Below are positions 35,461 to 45,355 of a DNA stretch of 48,511 bases, in pieces. Source of the DNA: CAVPNY01 sp963706905 (lineage in GTDB: Bacteria > Chloroflexota > Anaerolineae > Anaerolineales > UBA4823); the NCBI GenBank assembly GCA_963706905.1, contig CAVPNY010000024.1:1-48511 (forward strand), written 5' to 3'. Under the pieces are notes generated by a model that had not been told where the DNA came from, ran no database searches, and saw nothing but the letters and a program-made list of their open reading frames with translations. A program made the translations under genes and the position numbers. Every line of letters starts with the position of its first letter. Within the stretch, counting starts at the first letter, position 1.

Positions 35461-36464
35461 ATGGATCTTTTTCAGAATTATCTGGTCGAAGAGTTTGCCG
35501 AGGATTACCAGGAAGGCCATCTATCCCGGCGGGATGCCTTGAAGCTGATCTTCTCGGTTACGGGCAGCATGCTGGTCACCAATTCCATCCTGGCTGCCTG
35601 CGCCCCGCCCCCTGAGACAACGCTGGCTCCTGCGACCGCGGCAAATGCCGCGGCAACCGCCGCCGCGACTGCGACGACCGGCGGCGCCGTCAGATACCCC
35701 GCATATAGCTAACAGCGCCACCCCACCTGCCGGGCCGACCGAACCAGCTGTTGAAACAGCCGCGGGCGAGACAGCCGCTGTCAACACAGCCGATATCGAG
35801 CTCCCCGGCGAAGGGGCTACCCTGCTTGGGGCACTTTCCAGACCGGCAGGCGCTGATCCCAGGCCTGTCATCCTGGTGTGCCACGAGAATCGCGGCCTGA
35901 CCGAGCATATCAAGGATGTGACCCGCCGGCTGGCGGCGGCCGGTTACGTGGCCCTGGCAGTCGATCTGCTCTCCAGGCAGGGCGGCACCAGCTCGATGAG
36001 CTCGGACCAGGTGCCCGGAATTTTAGGGAATACTGCCCCTGAACAATTCGTAAGCGATTTTAAGAGCGGCTGGCGCTATCTGGGTGGCCAGGATTTCGCC
36101 CTGGCAGAGCGGGTGGGCATGGTGGGCTTCTGCTTTGGCGGCGGGGTCACCTGGCAGGTTGCCACGCAAATGCCCGAGCTGCTGGCCGCCGTGCCGTTTT
36201 ACGGACCGCACCCGGCGGTGGAGGCGGTGGCAAACATCCAGGCGGCAGTGCAGGCGATCTACGCTGGGAACGACCAGCGCATCAACCAGGGCATCCCGCC
36301 CATCGAAGAAGCCATGCTGAAGAACGGCAAGATTTACGAAAAAGTGATTTATCCCGGTGTGGACCACGCCTTTCACAATGACACCTCGTCCCGCTATAAC
36401 GCCGGATGCAGCTCAAGATGCCTGGCGCAGGACTCTGGCGTGGTTTAGGAAATATGTCAGTTAG
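35461..36464 (+). pseudogene. Exported dienelactone hydrolase-family protein, two frameshifts
   Basis: An alpha/beta hydrolase. The N-terminus has SRRDALKL followed by a hydrophobic span ending in LAAC (Tat-like with lipobox), then an Ala/Thr-rich stalk. The frame changes by one base somewhere in 35640-35705 and the hydrolase follows: VILVCHENRGLTEHIKDVTR, a nucleophile elbow GFCFGGGVTW (Cys nucleophile, as in DLH), YAGNDQRIN (Asp) and GVDHAFHN (His). A second shift at about 36398 restores the tail TPDAAQDAWRRTLAWFRKYV and stop at 36464. AGAGGTG precedes the ATG. It acts outside the cytoplasmic membrane; substrate unknown. Confidence 0.82.
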
Positions 36465-36497
36465 CGCCAGGCCTCATCGTGTTCTCCCCTGGTAAAG

Positions 36498-37712
36498 TCA
36501 GGATTTGCTCATCGCCAGCCGGTACAATCCAAACATCACCAGGAACAGGGCGAACAGGCAGATTGGAATGACCTCCAGTGAAGTGCGCCGCGCCAGCACA
36601 CCGAGCAGGGTTGAGATGGTAGCGCCGCCCAGGCCGGTGGAGACCATCTGCAAGCCGATCGTGTTGGCAGCATCCCGCGCCCCCACCCGCTGGCTGGTGC
36701 CTGACATCAGCGCCGGGAAGATCGGCGCGATGGCAAAACCGATCAACGCTACCGCGGCCAGGTTCGCCACCGGGATCGGGTTCCACCATAAAAGCAGCGC
36801 GCCAAGCATGGCGCCCAACAGGCTGCCCTGCACCAGCGCGTTCACGCCCACCCGTTTGGCGAACAGCCCGGCGATGATGCGTCCAATGGTGAAGGTGGCC
36901 CAGTAGCTGCCCGTCACCAGCCCGGCTGTGCGTGGTTCAATGCCGCGCGCCTCGGTCAGCAGGGTATACGCCCACACCCCTAACGCCACCTCACAGCCGA
37001 CGTATAGGAAGAAGAGTCCCATGCTCAGCCACACCCTGGGCTGGCGCAGCGTCGCGCCCAGCGGCGTGCGGTAATCCGTCAGGCGCTTGGGCTGATCTGC
37101 ACTGGCAGCGCCGTCCTTTTGGTCCCACATCGGCAGCGTCAGGGCGAAGCAGGCTGCCAGCAGCAGCTGGCAGCCCCCTACTATAATGTAGCCCAGCTGC
37201 CATGAGCCCCACTGCGTCAATGCAAAGGTCATGATAATCGGTCCCAGCGTGATGCCGATGCCGTAGCAGGCATGCAGCCACTGCATCACCCCCTCGCTAA
37301 AGTGCGCCGCCACGTACGTGTTCAAACCCGCATCGATCGCCCCCGCACCCAGCCCGGCGAACACGCCTAGCAGGACCATCATCCACCAGGACGGCACCAG
37401 TGTATACGTGATCAACACCGTACCAGTCAAGGCGCAGCTCACCATCAGCACGCGCCCCACGCCCAGGCGGCTGATCAACGGTCCGCTCAGGAAACCCGAG
37501 GTGATGTAGCCAGCCGTGCCAGTAAACATCAGCATACCTACTGCATCCAGCGGGATGGAAAAAGTGCCCCGGATGGAAGGCCAGGCCACCCCCAGCAGCC
37601 CGTCGGGCATGCCCAGGGCGATGAAGGCGATGTATGCCAGCAGGATCAGCCCCAGCTTTGGATAATTCTTAATCTTGATGACCAGTTCCATAAATGAATT
37701 TTCTTCCCGCAT
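36498..37712 (-). CDS. MFS transporter (FucP/sugar-like)
   Basis: A 404-residue permease with 12 membrane spans, for example LILLAYIAFIALGMPDGLLG and GVFAGLGAGAIDAGLNTYVA. The Gly-rich pattern GAGAIDAGLN and HACYGIGITLGP point to the FucP-like sugar or general MFS clan; substrate unknown. The start may be 37712 or, seven codons in, 37691, where GGGAAG lies upstream. The gene ends opposite the hydrolase gene (convergent, 33 nt apart). No frame errors. Confidence 0.87.
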   Translation of the reverse strand: MREENSFMELVIKIKNYPKLGLILLAYIAFIALGMPDGLLGVAWPSIRGTFSIPLDAVGMLMFTGTAGYITSGFLSGPLISRLGVGRVLMVSCALTGTVLITYTLVPSWWMMVLLGVFAGLGAGAIDAGLNTYVAAHFSEGVMQWLHACYGIGITLGPIIMTFALTQWGSWQLGYIIVGGCQLLLAACFALTLPMWDQKDGAASADQPKRLTDYRTPLGATLRQPRVWLSMGLFFLYVGCEVALGVWAYTLLTEARGIEPRTAGLVTGSYWATFTIGRIIAGLFAKRVGVNALVQGSLLGAMLGALLLWWNPIPVANLAAVALIGFAIAPIFPALMSGTSQRVGARDAANTIGLQMVSTGLGGATISTLLGVLARRTSLEVIPICLFALFLVMFGLYRLAMSKS

Positions 37713-37815
37713 GCTTTGATAAGTTCAAAGTGTAACAATGATCACGGGGATCAGTAAGTGATGTTCATCATATTTTCCCCCGCTGAACTATTTAACGTGA
37801 TACGGGATAAGAAGA

Positions 37816-37862
37816 ATTTGTGGTTGGTTTGGGCGGCTTCGCCGCCCAAACCAACCACAAAT
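37816..37862. repeat. Perfect 22-bp hairpin, TTC loop
   Basis: Bases 37816-37837 and 37841-37862 are exact reverse complements around TTC. It lies in the 270-nt gap between two divergently read genes, so it cannot be a terminator for either unless transcripts run through; it is more likely a repeat or a structured element. The same TTC loop is found at 910-912. Confidence 0.75.
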
Positions 37863-37935
37863 AAACCTTAGATTGATATCAACCACTTGCATTTATCATG
37901 TGTTTCAATCAAAGTACATAAATTATAATACTACC

Positions 37936-37964
37936 TTGACAGTCATAGTAATATGTCGTATAAT
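37936..37964 (+). promoter_or_regulatory. Consensus sigma70 promoter of the padR cassette
   Basis: TTGACA (37936-37941) and TATAAT (37959-37964) with exactly 17 nt between, a fully consensus promoter. Transcription should start near 37971, leaving a leader of about 14 nt with GGAG. TGACA (37937) and TGTCA (37964-37968) form an inverted pair that a PadR dimer could use. Confidence 0.8.
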
Positions 37965-37984
37965 GTCAATATGGAGCTGATCAT

Positions 37985-38314
37985 ATGAGCGAGAACAAAA
38001 TCACATCCGACCTGCTGCGTGGCCATACCGATACGATGATTTTACGGCTCTTATCCGAAGCTGATCGCTACGGGTACGAGATTGTGAAGCTGATTGCCGA
38101 GCTCTCGGGCGGCGAGTATGAGTTAAAGGAAGCCACGATGTACTCCAGCGTCCGGCGGCTTGAGGCAGACGGTGATATCGTGTGGTACTGGGGCGATGAA
38201 ACTCAGGGCGGACGGCGTAAGTATTTTAGGATTACCGAAAAGGGTAAGTCCACTTACGCCAACAACAAAAGCAATTGGGAGTATGCAAAGCGCGTACTCG
38301 ATAACTTATTGTAA
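37985..38314 (+). CDS. PadR-family transcriptional regulator
   Basis: A 109-residue winged-helix repressor: TDTMILRLLSEADRYGYEIV, KEATMYSSVRRLEADGDIVW and GGRRKYFRITEKGK are the standard PadR pattern. GGAG lies 8 nt before the ATG. It presumably represses its own fully consensus promoter and responds to an unknown ligand. It overlaps no gene and is followed after 14 nt by a pentapeptide protein that would be its co-regulated partner. Confidence 0.92.
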   Translation: MSENKITSDLLRGHTDTMILRLLSEADRYGYEIVKLIAELSGGEYELKEATMYSSVRRLEADGDIVWYWGDETQGGRRKYFRITEKGKSTYANNKSNWEYAKRVLDNLL

Positions 38315-38328
38315 GGAGATGTGATGTT

Positions 38329-39195
38329 ATGAACGAGAAATTAAACCAATATTTGAACGGCGTTTTTGCGCCTTACGATGGCGTAAAAAGCGTCGCCGAG
38401 CTAAAGGCTGACTTGCTCTCCGATTTACAGGAGCGGTTCCGTGAACTCAAAGCCGAAGGCAAGGACGATGAAACCGCCTTTGAGATGACCATTGACAGCA
38501 TCGGCGACATCGAACAAACGGTACAGGAGGTCGCTAATCTCTCCCGCTCGCTGGAGCGGCAGTTGTTGATCAACTTCAGCGCGGGCAACTTGCCTAAGAG
38601 CGACTTCGCAGGCGTTACCGCACATAAAGGCAAATTTGAAGCGAGCATGCTGCGCGGCTCCGACTTTTCAGGCGCGGACCTGACCGGCAGCTCATTCAAG
38701 GCCAGCGATGTGCGCGAAGCCAATTTTGACGGCGCAAATCTGACAGACTGCAACCTGTCCACCATTGACCTTGCGGATGCAAGCTTCAACAAATCAATCC
38801 TTGTGCGCACCAACTTCAGCATGTCGGGGCTGGTCGGAGCAAAATTCAGAGGTGTAAGGCTGACCGATGTCAAGCTGACCATGACCGACCTTAGAAAAAC
38901 AATCTTTGAAAATTGTATCTTTGACGGCGTGGACTTCAAATCTTCCGACCTGCGAGGGCTGTGTCTAGACGGGCAGACCTTTATCGGCGTCAGATTTGAC
39001 GAGGCGGCGCTAAACGAAGTTACGTTTAGAGGCGCAACACTCAAAAATGTGTCTTTCCGTTCGGCGTATACCTTGTCTAAGAAATATTACCGTGCCATAA
39101 AAACCATCTGCTTTGACGAGGCGAGAATGGATAAGCTGACCTACGCCGCGCTCAAAGGCATGCAGGCCGATTTAGCAAAGGTTACTGTTATTTAA
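38329..39195 (+). CDS. Pentapeptide-repeat protein with HAAS-like N-terminus
   Basis: A 288-residue protein. Residues 1-70 (VAELKADLLSDLQERFRELK, TAFEMTIDSIGDIEQTVQEV) form the helical HAAS/permease-prefix domain common in genes next to padR. Residues about 85-255 are pentapeptide repeats such as GSDFSGADLTGSSF, EANFDGANLTDCNLS and GVRFDEAALNEVTF, which fold into a right-handed four-sided helix. Some pentapeptide proteins shield DNA gyrase; this one has no such evidence. AAGGAG precedes the ATG. The pair is AT-richer than the flanks and resembles Firmicutes cassettes. Confidence 0.85.
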   Translation: MNEKLNQYLNGVFAPYDGVKSVAELKADLLSDLQERFRELKAEGKDDETAFEMTIDSIGDIEQTVQEVANLSRSLERQLLINFSAGNLPKSDFAGVTAHKGKFEASMLRGSDFSGADLTGSSFKASDVREANFDGANLTDCNLSTIDLADASFNKSILVRTNFSMSGLVGAKFRGVRLTDVKLTMTDLRKTIFENCIFDGVDFKSSDLRGLCLDGQTFIGVRFDEAALNEVTFRGATLKNVSFRSAYTLSKKYYRAIKTICFDEARMDKLTYAALKGMQADLAKVTVI

Positions 39196-39208
39196 GGGGG
39201 AGAAGAAT

Positions 39209-39241
39209 ATGCAATTTCTTAAGCTTATTTTTCTCGAGTAA
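39209..39241 (+). CDS. Truncated 10-residue frame with strong ribosome-binding site
   Basis: ATGCAATTTCTTAAGC opens a frame MQFLKLIFLE that stops at once, yet AAGGGGGAGA lies 6-10 nt upstream. A strong site with no gene behind it looks like the start of the third gene of the padR cassette, cut at its join with local DNA. Confidence 0.3.
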   Translation: MQFLKLIFLE

Positions 39242-39326
39242 ATCTTAGTAAATAGGATATAATTTGGAGGAATAAGGCTGGGTCTATGATTTTGTAGATA
39301 AGCATAAACAAAAGCTGGTTTAAAAC

Positions 39327-42300
39327 ATGATGCAATCCGTAACCTGCCCGATGTGCCAGACGGTCAACCGGGTGCAGGCAAATTTCTGCAAGCAATGTGG
39401 CGCTGTTCTGATGGCAGCCTGCCCGCGCTGCGGGGTGGAGCTGCCGGAAAGCGCCCATTTTTGTGATCACTGCGGGCTCAGGCTGGTGGACGCGGGGGAT
39501 TTGCATTGGTGGCAAAAACCAGGTGCGGCGAGCGGAGTCCCACCGACGCCGGACGAAGCCCGGCAGAGGCGGCCAGGTTCCGGCAGTGGATTCGCCGGCA
39601 GCGAGGCTGCCAGCAGTGATATTGCCAGGATCGCTACCTCGCCACCAGCCCCTGCCGTGCAAGTTACACCCGTGCCAATTGCACCAGCGCAGATTGAGCC
39701 AACGCCCCTCACAGCCAGGACCGGCGACGCTCAGCTCCAGCAATACATCCCCAAAGAGCTGCTCACAAAACTGGATGAAGCCCGCAGCCGCGGCGAGATG
39801 GTCGGCGAGCGCCGCGTGGTCACAATGTTATTCTGCGATGTTTTCGGCTCGACGGCGGCTGCCGAGCAGCTTGACCCTGAAGAGTGGTCGGAAATCATGA
39901 ACGGCGCTTTCGAAACCATGATCCGGCCTGTGTACCAATTCGAGGGCACCCTGGCGCGCTTGATGGGCGACGGTCTCCTGGCCTTCTTCGGCGCGCCGAT
40001 CGCCCATGAGGATGACGCCCTGCGGGCTGTGCTGACCGGGTTGGATATCGTGAGCGGGATCAGGCAGTATCGCAACCAGGTCACGCAGCGCTTTGGGATT
40101 GAGATCGACGTGCGCGTGGGCATCAATACCGGCATGGTGGTGGTCGGGGCGGTCGGCTCGGATTTGCGCATGGAATACACTGCCCTGGGAGACGCCATTA
40201 ACCTGGCGGCGCGCATGGAACAAACCGCGGTTCCCGGCACGGTGCAGATCGCCCATGATACCTACAAGCTGGTCAAATCCGCCTTTGAATTCGAAGAGCT
40301 GGGCAGCATCGAGATCAAAGGAAAAACCGAGCCGGTGCTGGTCTATCGACCCCTGGGACGCAAATCGATCGCCGGGCGCTTGCGGGGCATCGAAGGCCTG
40401 CATGCCGAGCTGGTCGGTCGCCAGGCTGAGATGGGCGCTCTCAATAAGGTGGTATTGAACCTGAAGCAGGGAGTAGGGGGCATTGTCTGCCTGCTGGGCG
40501 AAGCGGGGATTGGGAAGAGCCGCCTGGTGAGTGAGACGCGCCAGATCTTCGATGCGCAGCTCGGTGCAGGCGGTGGCTGGGTTGAAACCGGCAGCCTGTC
40601 CTATGAAACCAACCAGGCATACGGGTTGTTCCAGCGGTTGATGCGCAGGGTGTGCGGTATAGTCCAGGACGATCCGCCTGAGCTGGTGCGCTCCCGGCTG
40701 GCAGCCATCGCTGGCAATCTGGGAGAGTCCGCCTATCCCGAGGCGAAACATCTCCTGGAAACCCTGTTTGGGCTGGCGAGTGAGAACGGCGGCCTGCTGC
40801 TGGAGGGCGAAGCCTTCAAGCAAGCGCTGCTGGAGACCATGCAGGCAGTTTTGCGAGAACAATTCGGCGGAAAGCCCAGCGTGCTGGTTTTCGAGGATAT
40901 GCACTGGAGCGATGCGGCCTCGGTTGACCTGCTGCGGCAGCTGCTGCCTTTGACCGAAGATATGCCGCTGGTGATGCTGTGTGTCATGCGCAATGAGCGG
41001 CAGGCGCCAGCCTGGCAGATTCGCAACCTGGCAGATGATGAATACCGCCACCGCTATACAGAATTGGCGCTGGGACCGCTTTCGGAGGCGGAGAGCAACG
41101 AGCTGGTGAACCGCCTGCTGGCGAACGCTGATCTGCCGGACAGCCTGCGTCTCAGTATTATCGAGAAAGCCGGGGGCAACCCGTATTTTATCGAAGAAGT
41201 GGTGCGCACCCTGATTGATAGCGGTGCAGTGGTATCTGAAATCCGCGAGATTAACGGTGTGCAGACACCTTATTGGCGGGCGACCAGCGAGGGGGTGGAC
41301 TTCGATATTCCGGACAATCTGCAATCCCTGCTGGCGGCGCGCATCGACCGGCTGGAAGAGCCGACCCGGGCTACGCTGCAGATCGCCTCGGTGATCGGGC
41401 GCACGTTCTTCCGCCGGGTGCTCCAGTCTGTCGATGAAGCCAGCCAGGAGCTGGATAAGCACCTGGGAACCCTGCTCAGGCTGGACATGATTCGCGAAGC
41501 GGCGCGCATGCCGGAGCTGGAATACGCCTTCCGCAACCCGATGACGCAGGAGGCGGTTTACAATACGATCCTGCTGAAGCGCCGGCGCGAATTTCATCGC
41601 CGGGTGGGGGAGGTGATGGAAGCGCTGTACGCGGAGCGGTTGAATGTTCTTTCCGGCCTGCTGGCGCACCATTATGCCCTGGGAAACCAGGCTGAGAAAG
41701 CTATTCAATACTACCGGCTGGCTGCACAGCAGGCCATCGCCGTGTATGCCTACGAAGACGCCAGCCACAACCTGCACCAGGCGCTGGATTTGATCAAATC
41801 GCCCGAGATGAGCGGGCTGCATTCGACCTTGCTGGAAGAGCTGGGCGATGTGTACCGCGCCTTGCGGGAGGGGGAACGAGCCATTGAGCACTATCGAGGC
41901 GCCCTGGAATTGCTACCCGGTACAGCCGCCGAGGGTGATCTGGTCGAAGTGCGCTTGCAGCGCAAGATTGTGCAGGTGGTGAGCGAGGTCAAATGGTCGG
42001 TGGGGCTGGATTATCTAGAGCGGGTGGGGGCGGCCAGGCAAGCCGCTCGCGCCAGCCTGGAAGGTAGCCTGCTCCATCTGGAATCCCAACCTGCGCAATT
42101 GGAAACCGTGCGCGTGCTGGTAACGCTCTCGATGGATGCCTGGCGAATGGAGGATCCGCCGGATTGGGAGACTGCCCAGGGTTACGCCCAGCAGGCAGTT
42201 GAGATGGCCAGGCAGGTTGGCAGCCCGGTGGACCTCTCAAAGGCGCTGGGCGCGCTGGCCACCGTGCTGGATGGGCGCAGCCTGCTGCGCGAGAATCTGG

Positions 42301-43253
42301 ATATTACCATGCAAAGGTTGGAGATCTGCCGGGGACCGCAGTTTGACGACCTGGCTGAAATCATCGATGCGGTCCACAGCGCCGGCGCGGCCTTGATGTA
42401 TGTCGGAGAATACGAGCAGGCGATCACTTACCTGGAGGAGGCGGAGAGTCTGGCCAGGAATGCCCAGCTGGTTTTCCAACAGACCGGCGCGCTCGGTATA
42501 CTGGCGCAGTGCCTGTTCCGGTTGGACCGTTGGGATGAAGTCCTGGCGATCGAGGGTAAATGGCGCGATCTGGAGGGGCGCTATACGCGCGAACGAGTCG
42601 GAGGCACCTGATTCTATGTCGCGCTGAGCGCGAATGTCCACGCGTTGCGTGGCGACATGGAAAAGACCGAAGCCTATCGTCAAGAGTTGTACGATTTCAT
42701 GGTAATTATGTCCGGGCAGCCGGAGCAGTGGCAGCGTAATCAGTTCTACTGAAGCTCTCTGCCATTACTGGCAAAGGGCGAGTTCGCCCTGGTCGATCAA
42801 GCCATGCAAACTGCTCGGGAGAAATCAGTGCAGCCGGTTAAGAATGGCTCCATGGCGCATGAGCATAACATGGTTATGCTGCTGACCGAGGTGGCCGTGC
42901 AACGAGGCGACGCCTCCGCTCTGCGGCAATATGCTCCCATGCTCGAAGAGCTTGCCGTCCGGGATAACCACCGCTTTTACCTGGCGATCGCTCACCGCGC
43001 CTGGGGCGTTGCGCACCGGCTGGCCGGCGAGTTTGCTGCATCCGAAGCGCGATTGGATCAGGCGGCGCAATTGTTCAGGGAATACGGAACCCGCTGGCAG
43101 CTCGGCCGCACGTTTTTCGAGATGGGGGAGCTGGGTGTGAGGCGCCTCGATGCGGTCATGGCGCGTCAGAGCTTCGCTCAGGCGGTGGCCGAGTTTGAAG
43201 CCGTTCGGGCGCTGCCAGACCTGGAGCGGGCTCGGGCGGCGCTGGAGGTATAG
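39327..43253 (+). pseudogene. Zinc-ribbon/nucleotidyl cyclase/ATPase/TPR signalling protein with two in-frame TGA codons
   Basis: A 1,308-codon frame interrupted only by TGA at 42609-42611 and 42750-42752. Order: two zinc ribbons (C7, C10, C21, C24; C32, C35, C46, C49); a Pro-rich linker; a class III adenylate/guanylate cyclase domain (about 165-345) with metal ligands D171 and D215 and EYTALGDAINLAAR; an AAA-type ATPase with Walker A GEAGIGKS (391-398) and LVFEDMHWSDA; and a long TPR region. The cyclase looks active. After the second TGA the frame goes on in register for another 500 bases (SSLPLLAKGEFALVDQAM to ALEV). It is either a recent double nonsense mutation, base-call errors or recoding. 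If stops hold, the product has 1,094 residues. Confidence 0.85.
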
Positions 43254-43305
43254 GTTTTTTTGGTTATGCAGGGAAGTGGGTGAACCGGATACACCAATCT
43301 TCAAG

Positions 43306-44184
43306 ATGATAAAAAAGATTGTCGTCCCATTATTTGTTATCGCCATCATCGGATGGCTTGTTTTTGACTGGCCTGGCGGGCTGGCGAGAGCCGCCGCCCA
43401 GGAAGATCCTCCAGCTGAAATCTTGCTTGACAATGGTTTTCGGATCATCTTCGATGGCGTGGAATACCATGACGATGCCACTTCGACCTGGTTTTACACG
43501 GTGGAAGAGACTGAAAGCGCCCGGGAGTTGAACCGGTGGGTGCTCGAAACCCCCTTCTGTGCGCCGATCCTGGACGCCGGCCCGGAAAAATGGAAAATCG
43601 TAGACCCCGATCCGCATGCCAATCTCTCTGGCGTACAATGGAAGACCAAACATAAGTTTCAGGAGGGTCAGTTCTGGGTCAGGCTGGATACCAGCGGGCA
43701 GGTGGGAATCACCCATGTCGCCGCCAAAGGCCCCAAAGTTTCCTGGGGTGAAATTGCCGGACCAACCTGTGTGGATGAGGAGCCGCCGCCGGAAGAACCA
43801 CCCACCGACGAAAATCCGCCCACCATCGAGTGGGTTGAACCGGTCGAGGCTGGGATGACCTATGATGTGCAGGCAGGCGAAACCGTCAACCTGGTCGTGA
43901 ACGCTAGCGACGATAATGCGATCGATCGGGTGGAATTTTTACGCTGGGATGCCATCAGTGAAGAATTTGTGACCATAGCCATTGACCACCAGGCCCCATA
44001 TCAGGCCACTGTCTCAGCCAGCCAGCTGAATCCAACCTGGAACGAGATCGACGCGGCCAGTTTCGATACCGCCGGGAATTTCTCGGGTTGGGCATGGATC
44101 TGGCTGTATCTGCCCCAGGATGGGCCTCTGTTTGGTGACAACAACCATAACAACGTCTATTTTATGCCACTCCTGATGCGATAA
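43306..44184 (+). CDS. Secreted protein with Ig-like domain and VYFMPLLMR tail
   Basis: A 292-residue exported protein. An N-terminal hydrophobic segment (VVPLFVIAIIGWLVFDW, about 5-21) could be a signal peptide or anchor. About 30-180 is an unknown beta domain (ILLDNGFRIIFDGVEYHDDA). About 200-290 is an Ig-like domain (PPTIEWVEPVEAG, ETVNLVVNASDDNAIDRVEF) with a Pro/Glu hinge before it. It ends VYFMPLLMR, comparable with LYLPVVRR of the beta-helix protein at 1072. The ATG at 43306 is used, since the longer frame runs through the end of the cyclase gene. Ligand unknown. Confidence 0.7.
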   Translation: MIKKIVVPLFVIAIIGWLVFDWPGGLARAAAQEDPPAEILLDNGFRIIFDGVEYHDDATSTWFYTVEETESARELNRWVLETPFCAPILDAGPEKWKIVDPDPHANLSGVQWKTKHKFQEGQFWVRLDTSGQVGITHVAAKGPKVSWGEIAGPTCVDEEPPPEEPPTDENPPTIEWVEPVEAGMTYDVQAGETVNLVVNASDDNAIDRVEFLRWDAISEEFVTIAIDHQAPYQATVSASQLNPTWNEIDAASFDTAGNFSGWAWIWLYLPQDGPLFGDNNHNNVYFMPLLMR

Positions 44185-44319
44185 CCTAGCGGGGGCTGGC
44201 TGAAAACGCTTGCATCCTGGTTTCAGGTCGTCTCTGTCCAGGGAAACCCCAGCTATCCGGCTTGCTCGCCGCATTTCCAGCTTGCGTCGGTTGGCTTTTT
44301 GGTTGTACAATCAGTCCTT

Positions 44320-44607
44320 ATGAATCTCGAGTTCACCGGCAAAATTTGGTTCTGGAGGGGACCTGCCCCCTGGTTCTTCGTTAACGTTCCGGAAGAGCAG
44401 AGCAGCAACCTGAAAGCCATCTCCACCATTGTGTCCTACGGGTGGGGAGTGATCCCGGTTCATGTGCACATCGGCAAAACCGGGTTTCAGACTTCCTTAT
44501 TCCCCAAAGATGATCGCTACCTTGTGCCCATCAAGACCACTGTCCGCCATGCAGAAAATCTACACGAAGGCGACATCGTGACGGTTCGCCTCGAAGTGCG
44601 TTTATAG
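44320..44607 (+). CDS. DUF1905 protein
   Basis: A 95-residue protein made only of a DUF1905 barrel: MNLEFTGKIWFWRGPAPWFF, GWGVIPVHVHIGKTGFQTSL and LHEGDIVTVRLEVRL. It lacks the OmdA tail present at 6924. Function unknown. The ATG at 44320 is chosen since the domain starts there; no clear ribosome-binding site. Confidence 0.8.
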   Translation: MNLEFTGKIWFWRGPAPWFFVNVPEEQSSNLKAISTIVSYGWGVIPVHVHIGKTGFQTSLFPKDDRYLVPIKTTVRHAENLHEGDIVTVRLEVRL

Positions 44608-44656
44608 ACGAAACCCGTGCGTCCATTCCCTGGATAAACCACGCAGGAGTCAGCGG

Positions 44657-45181
44657 ATGACCATTATTGACAATGGGATGTTATGGCGCCAGTTTGGCGC
44701 TGCCATCGAGGCGTTGGGCGAGGCGCTGCGTAGCTGCCCGGATGACCTGTGGGAAAAGAGGCTGTGGGAAGACCAGCCAGACCAGTGGGTAGCGGCTGGT
44801 TTTTCGGCATTCTGGTACCTGGGCTACCATACGCTCTTCTGGCTGGACCTGTACTTGACCGGGGCTGAAGAAGGCTTTGACCCGCCTGAGCCCTTTGACC
44901 TGGTTGAGATGGAAGCAAACGAAATCCTGCCGCGCACCTACACCCGCGCAGAGCTGCTCGGCTACCTGGAATACTGCCGCCAAAAGTGCCAGGAGACGAT
45001 TGCTGCGATGTCAAGCGAACAGGCTTACCGCATGTGCCAGTTTCCCTGGGGAGAGCTGCCCTTTGCGGAGCTTCAGCTTTACAATTTACGCCACGTACAG
45101 GAACATGCTGCACAACTGCACCTGTTCCTGGGACAGCAGTCGGGAAAATCCGCAAGCTGGGTGACCCAGGCGAAGGGTTAA
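44657..45181 (+). CDS. DinB-family protein
   Basis: A 174-residue four-helix-bundle protein of the DinB/YfiT family. The metal triad is H58 (YLGYHTLFWL) and H146/H150 (LRHVQEHAAQLH) in the expected places. Family members are metal-dependent thiol S-transferases or damage-induced proteins; this one's substrate is unknown. CAGGAG lies 9 nt before the ATG. Length and motifs are complete. Confidence 0.87.
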   Translation: MTIIDNGMLWRQFGAAIEALGEALRSCPDDLWEKRLWEDQPDQWVAAGFSAFWYLGYHTLFWLDLYLTGAEEGFDPPEPFDLVEMEANEILPRTYTRAELLGYLEYCRQKCQETIAAMSSEQAYRMCQFPWGELPFAELQLYNLRHVQEHAAQLHLFLGQQSGKSASWVTQAKG

Positions 45182-45355
45182 TCACCGGATCCGATCGCAA
45201 ACCGTTCACATATGCTTGTCGTTCAAATATACGCTACCTGCCCGGTCTGGTTCTCCTGGACGGGTGGGATGAACTATTCAAGTATCCCCCGCCAAAATAC
45301 CCTCATAAATCCACCTACTGCGTAAGTCCTCAAGAAGTCAGGTTGCGCTCGGTGC

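Noticed and set aside
40093..41891. Long minus-strand frame (687 codons) opposite the cyclase gene
   Set aside because: It is a shadow of the cyclase/ATPase coding strand and has no domain pattern or start signal.
42609..42752. TGA read as an amino acid throughout the genome
   Set aside because: TGA ends many genes in the window, for example the MFS gene at 23177 and DUF433 at 23540, so the code is not reassigned.
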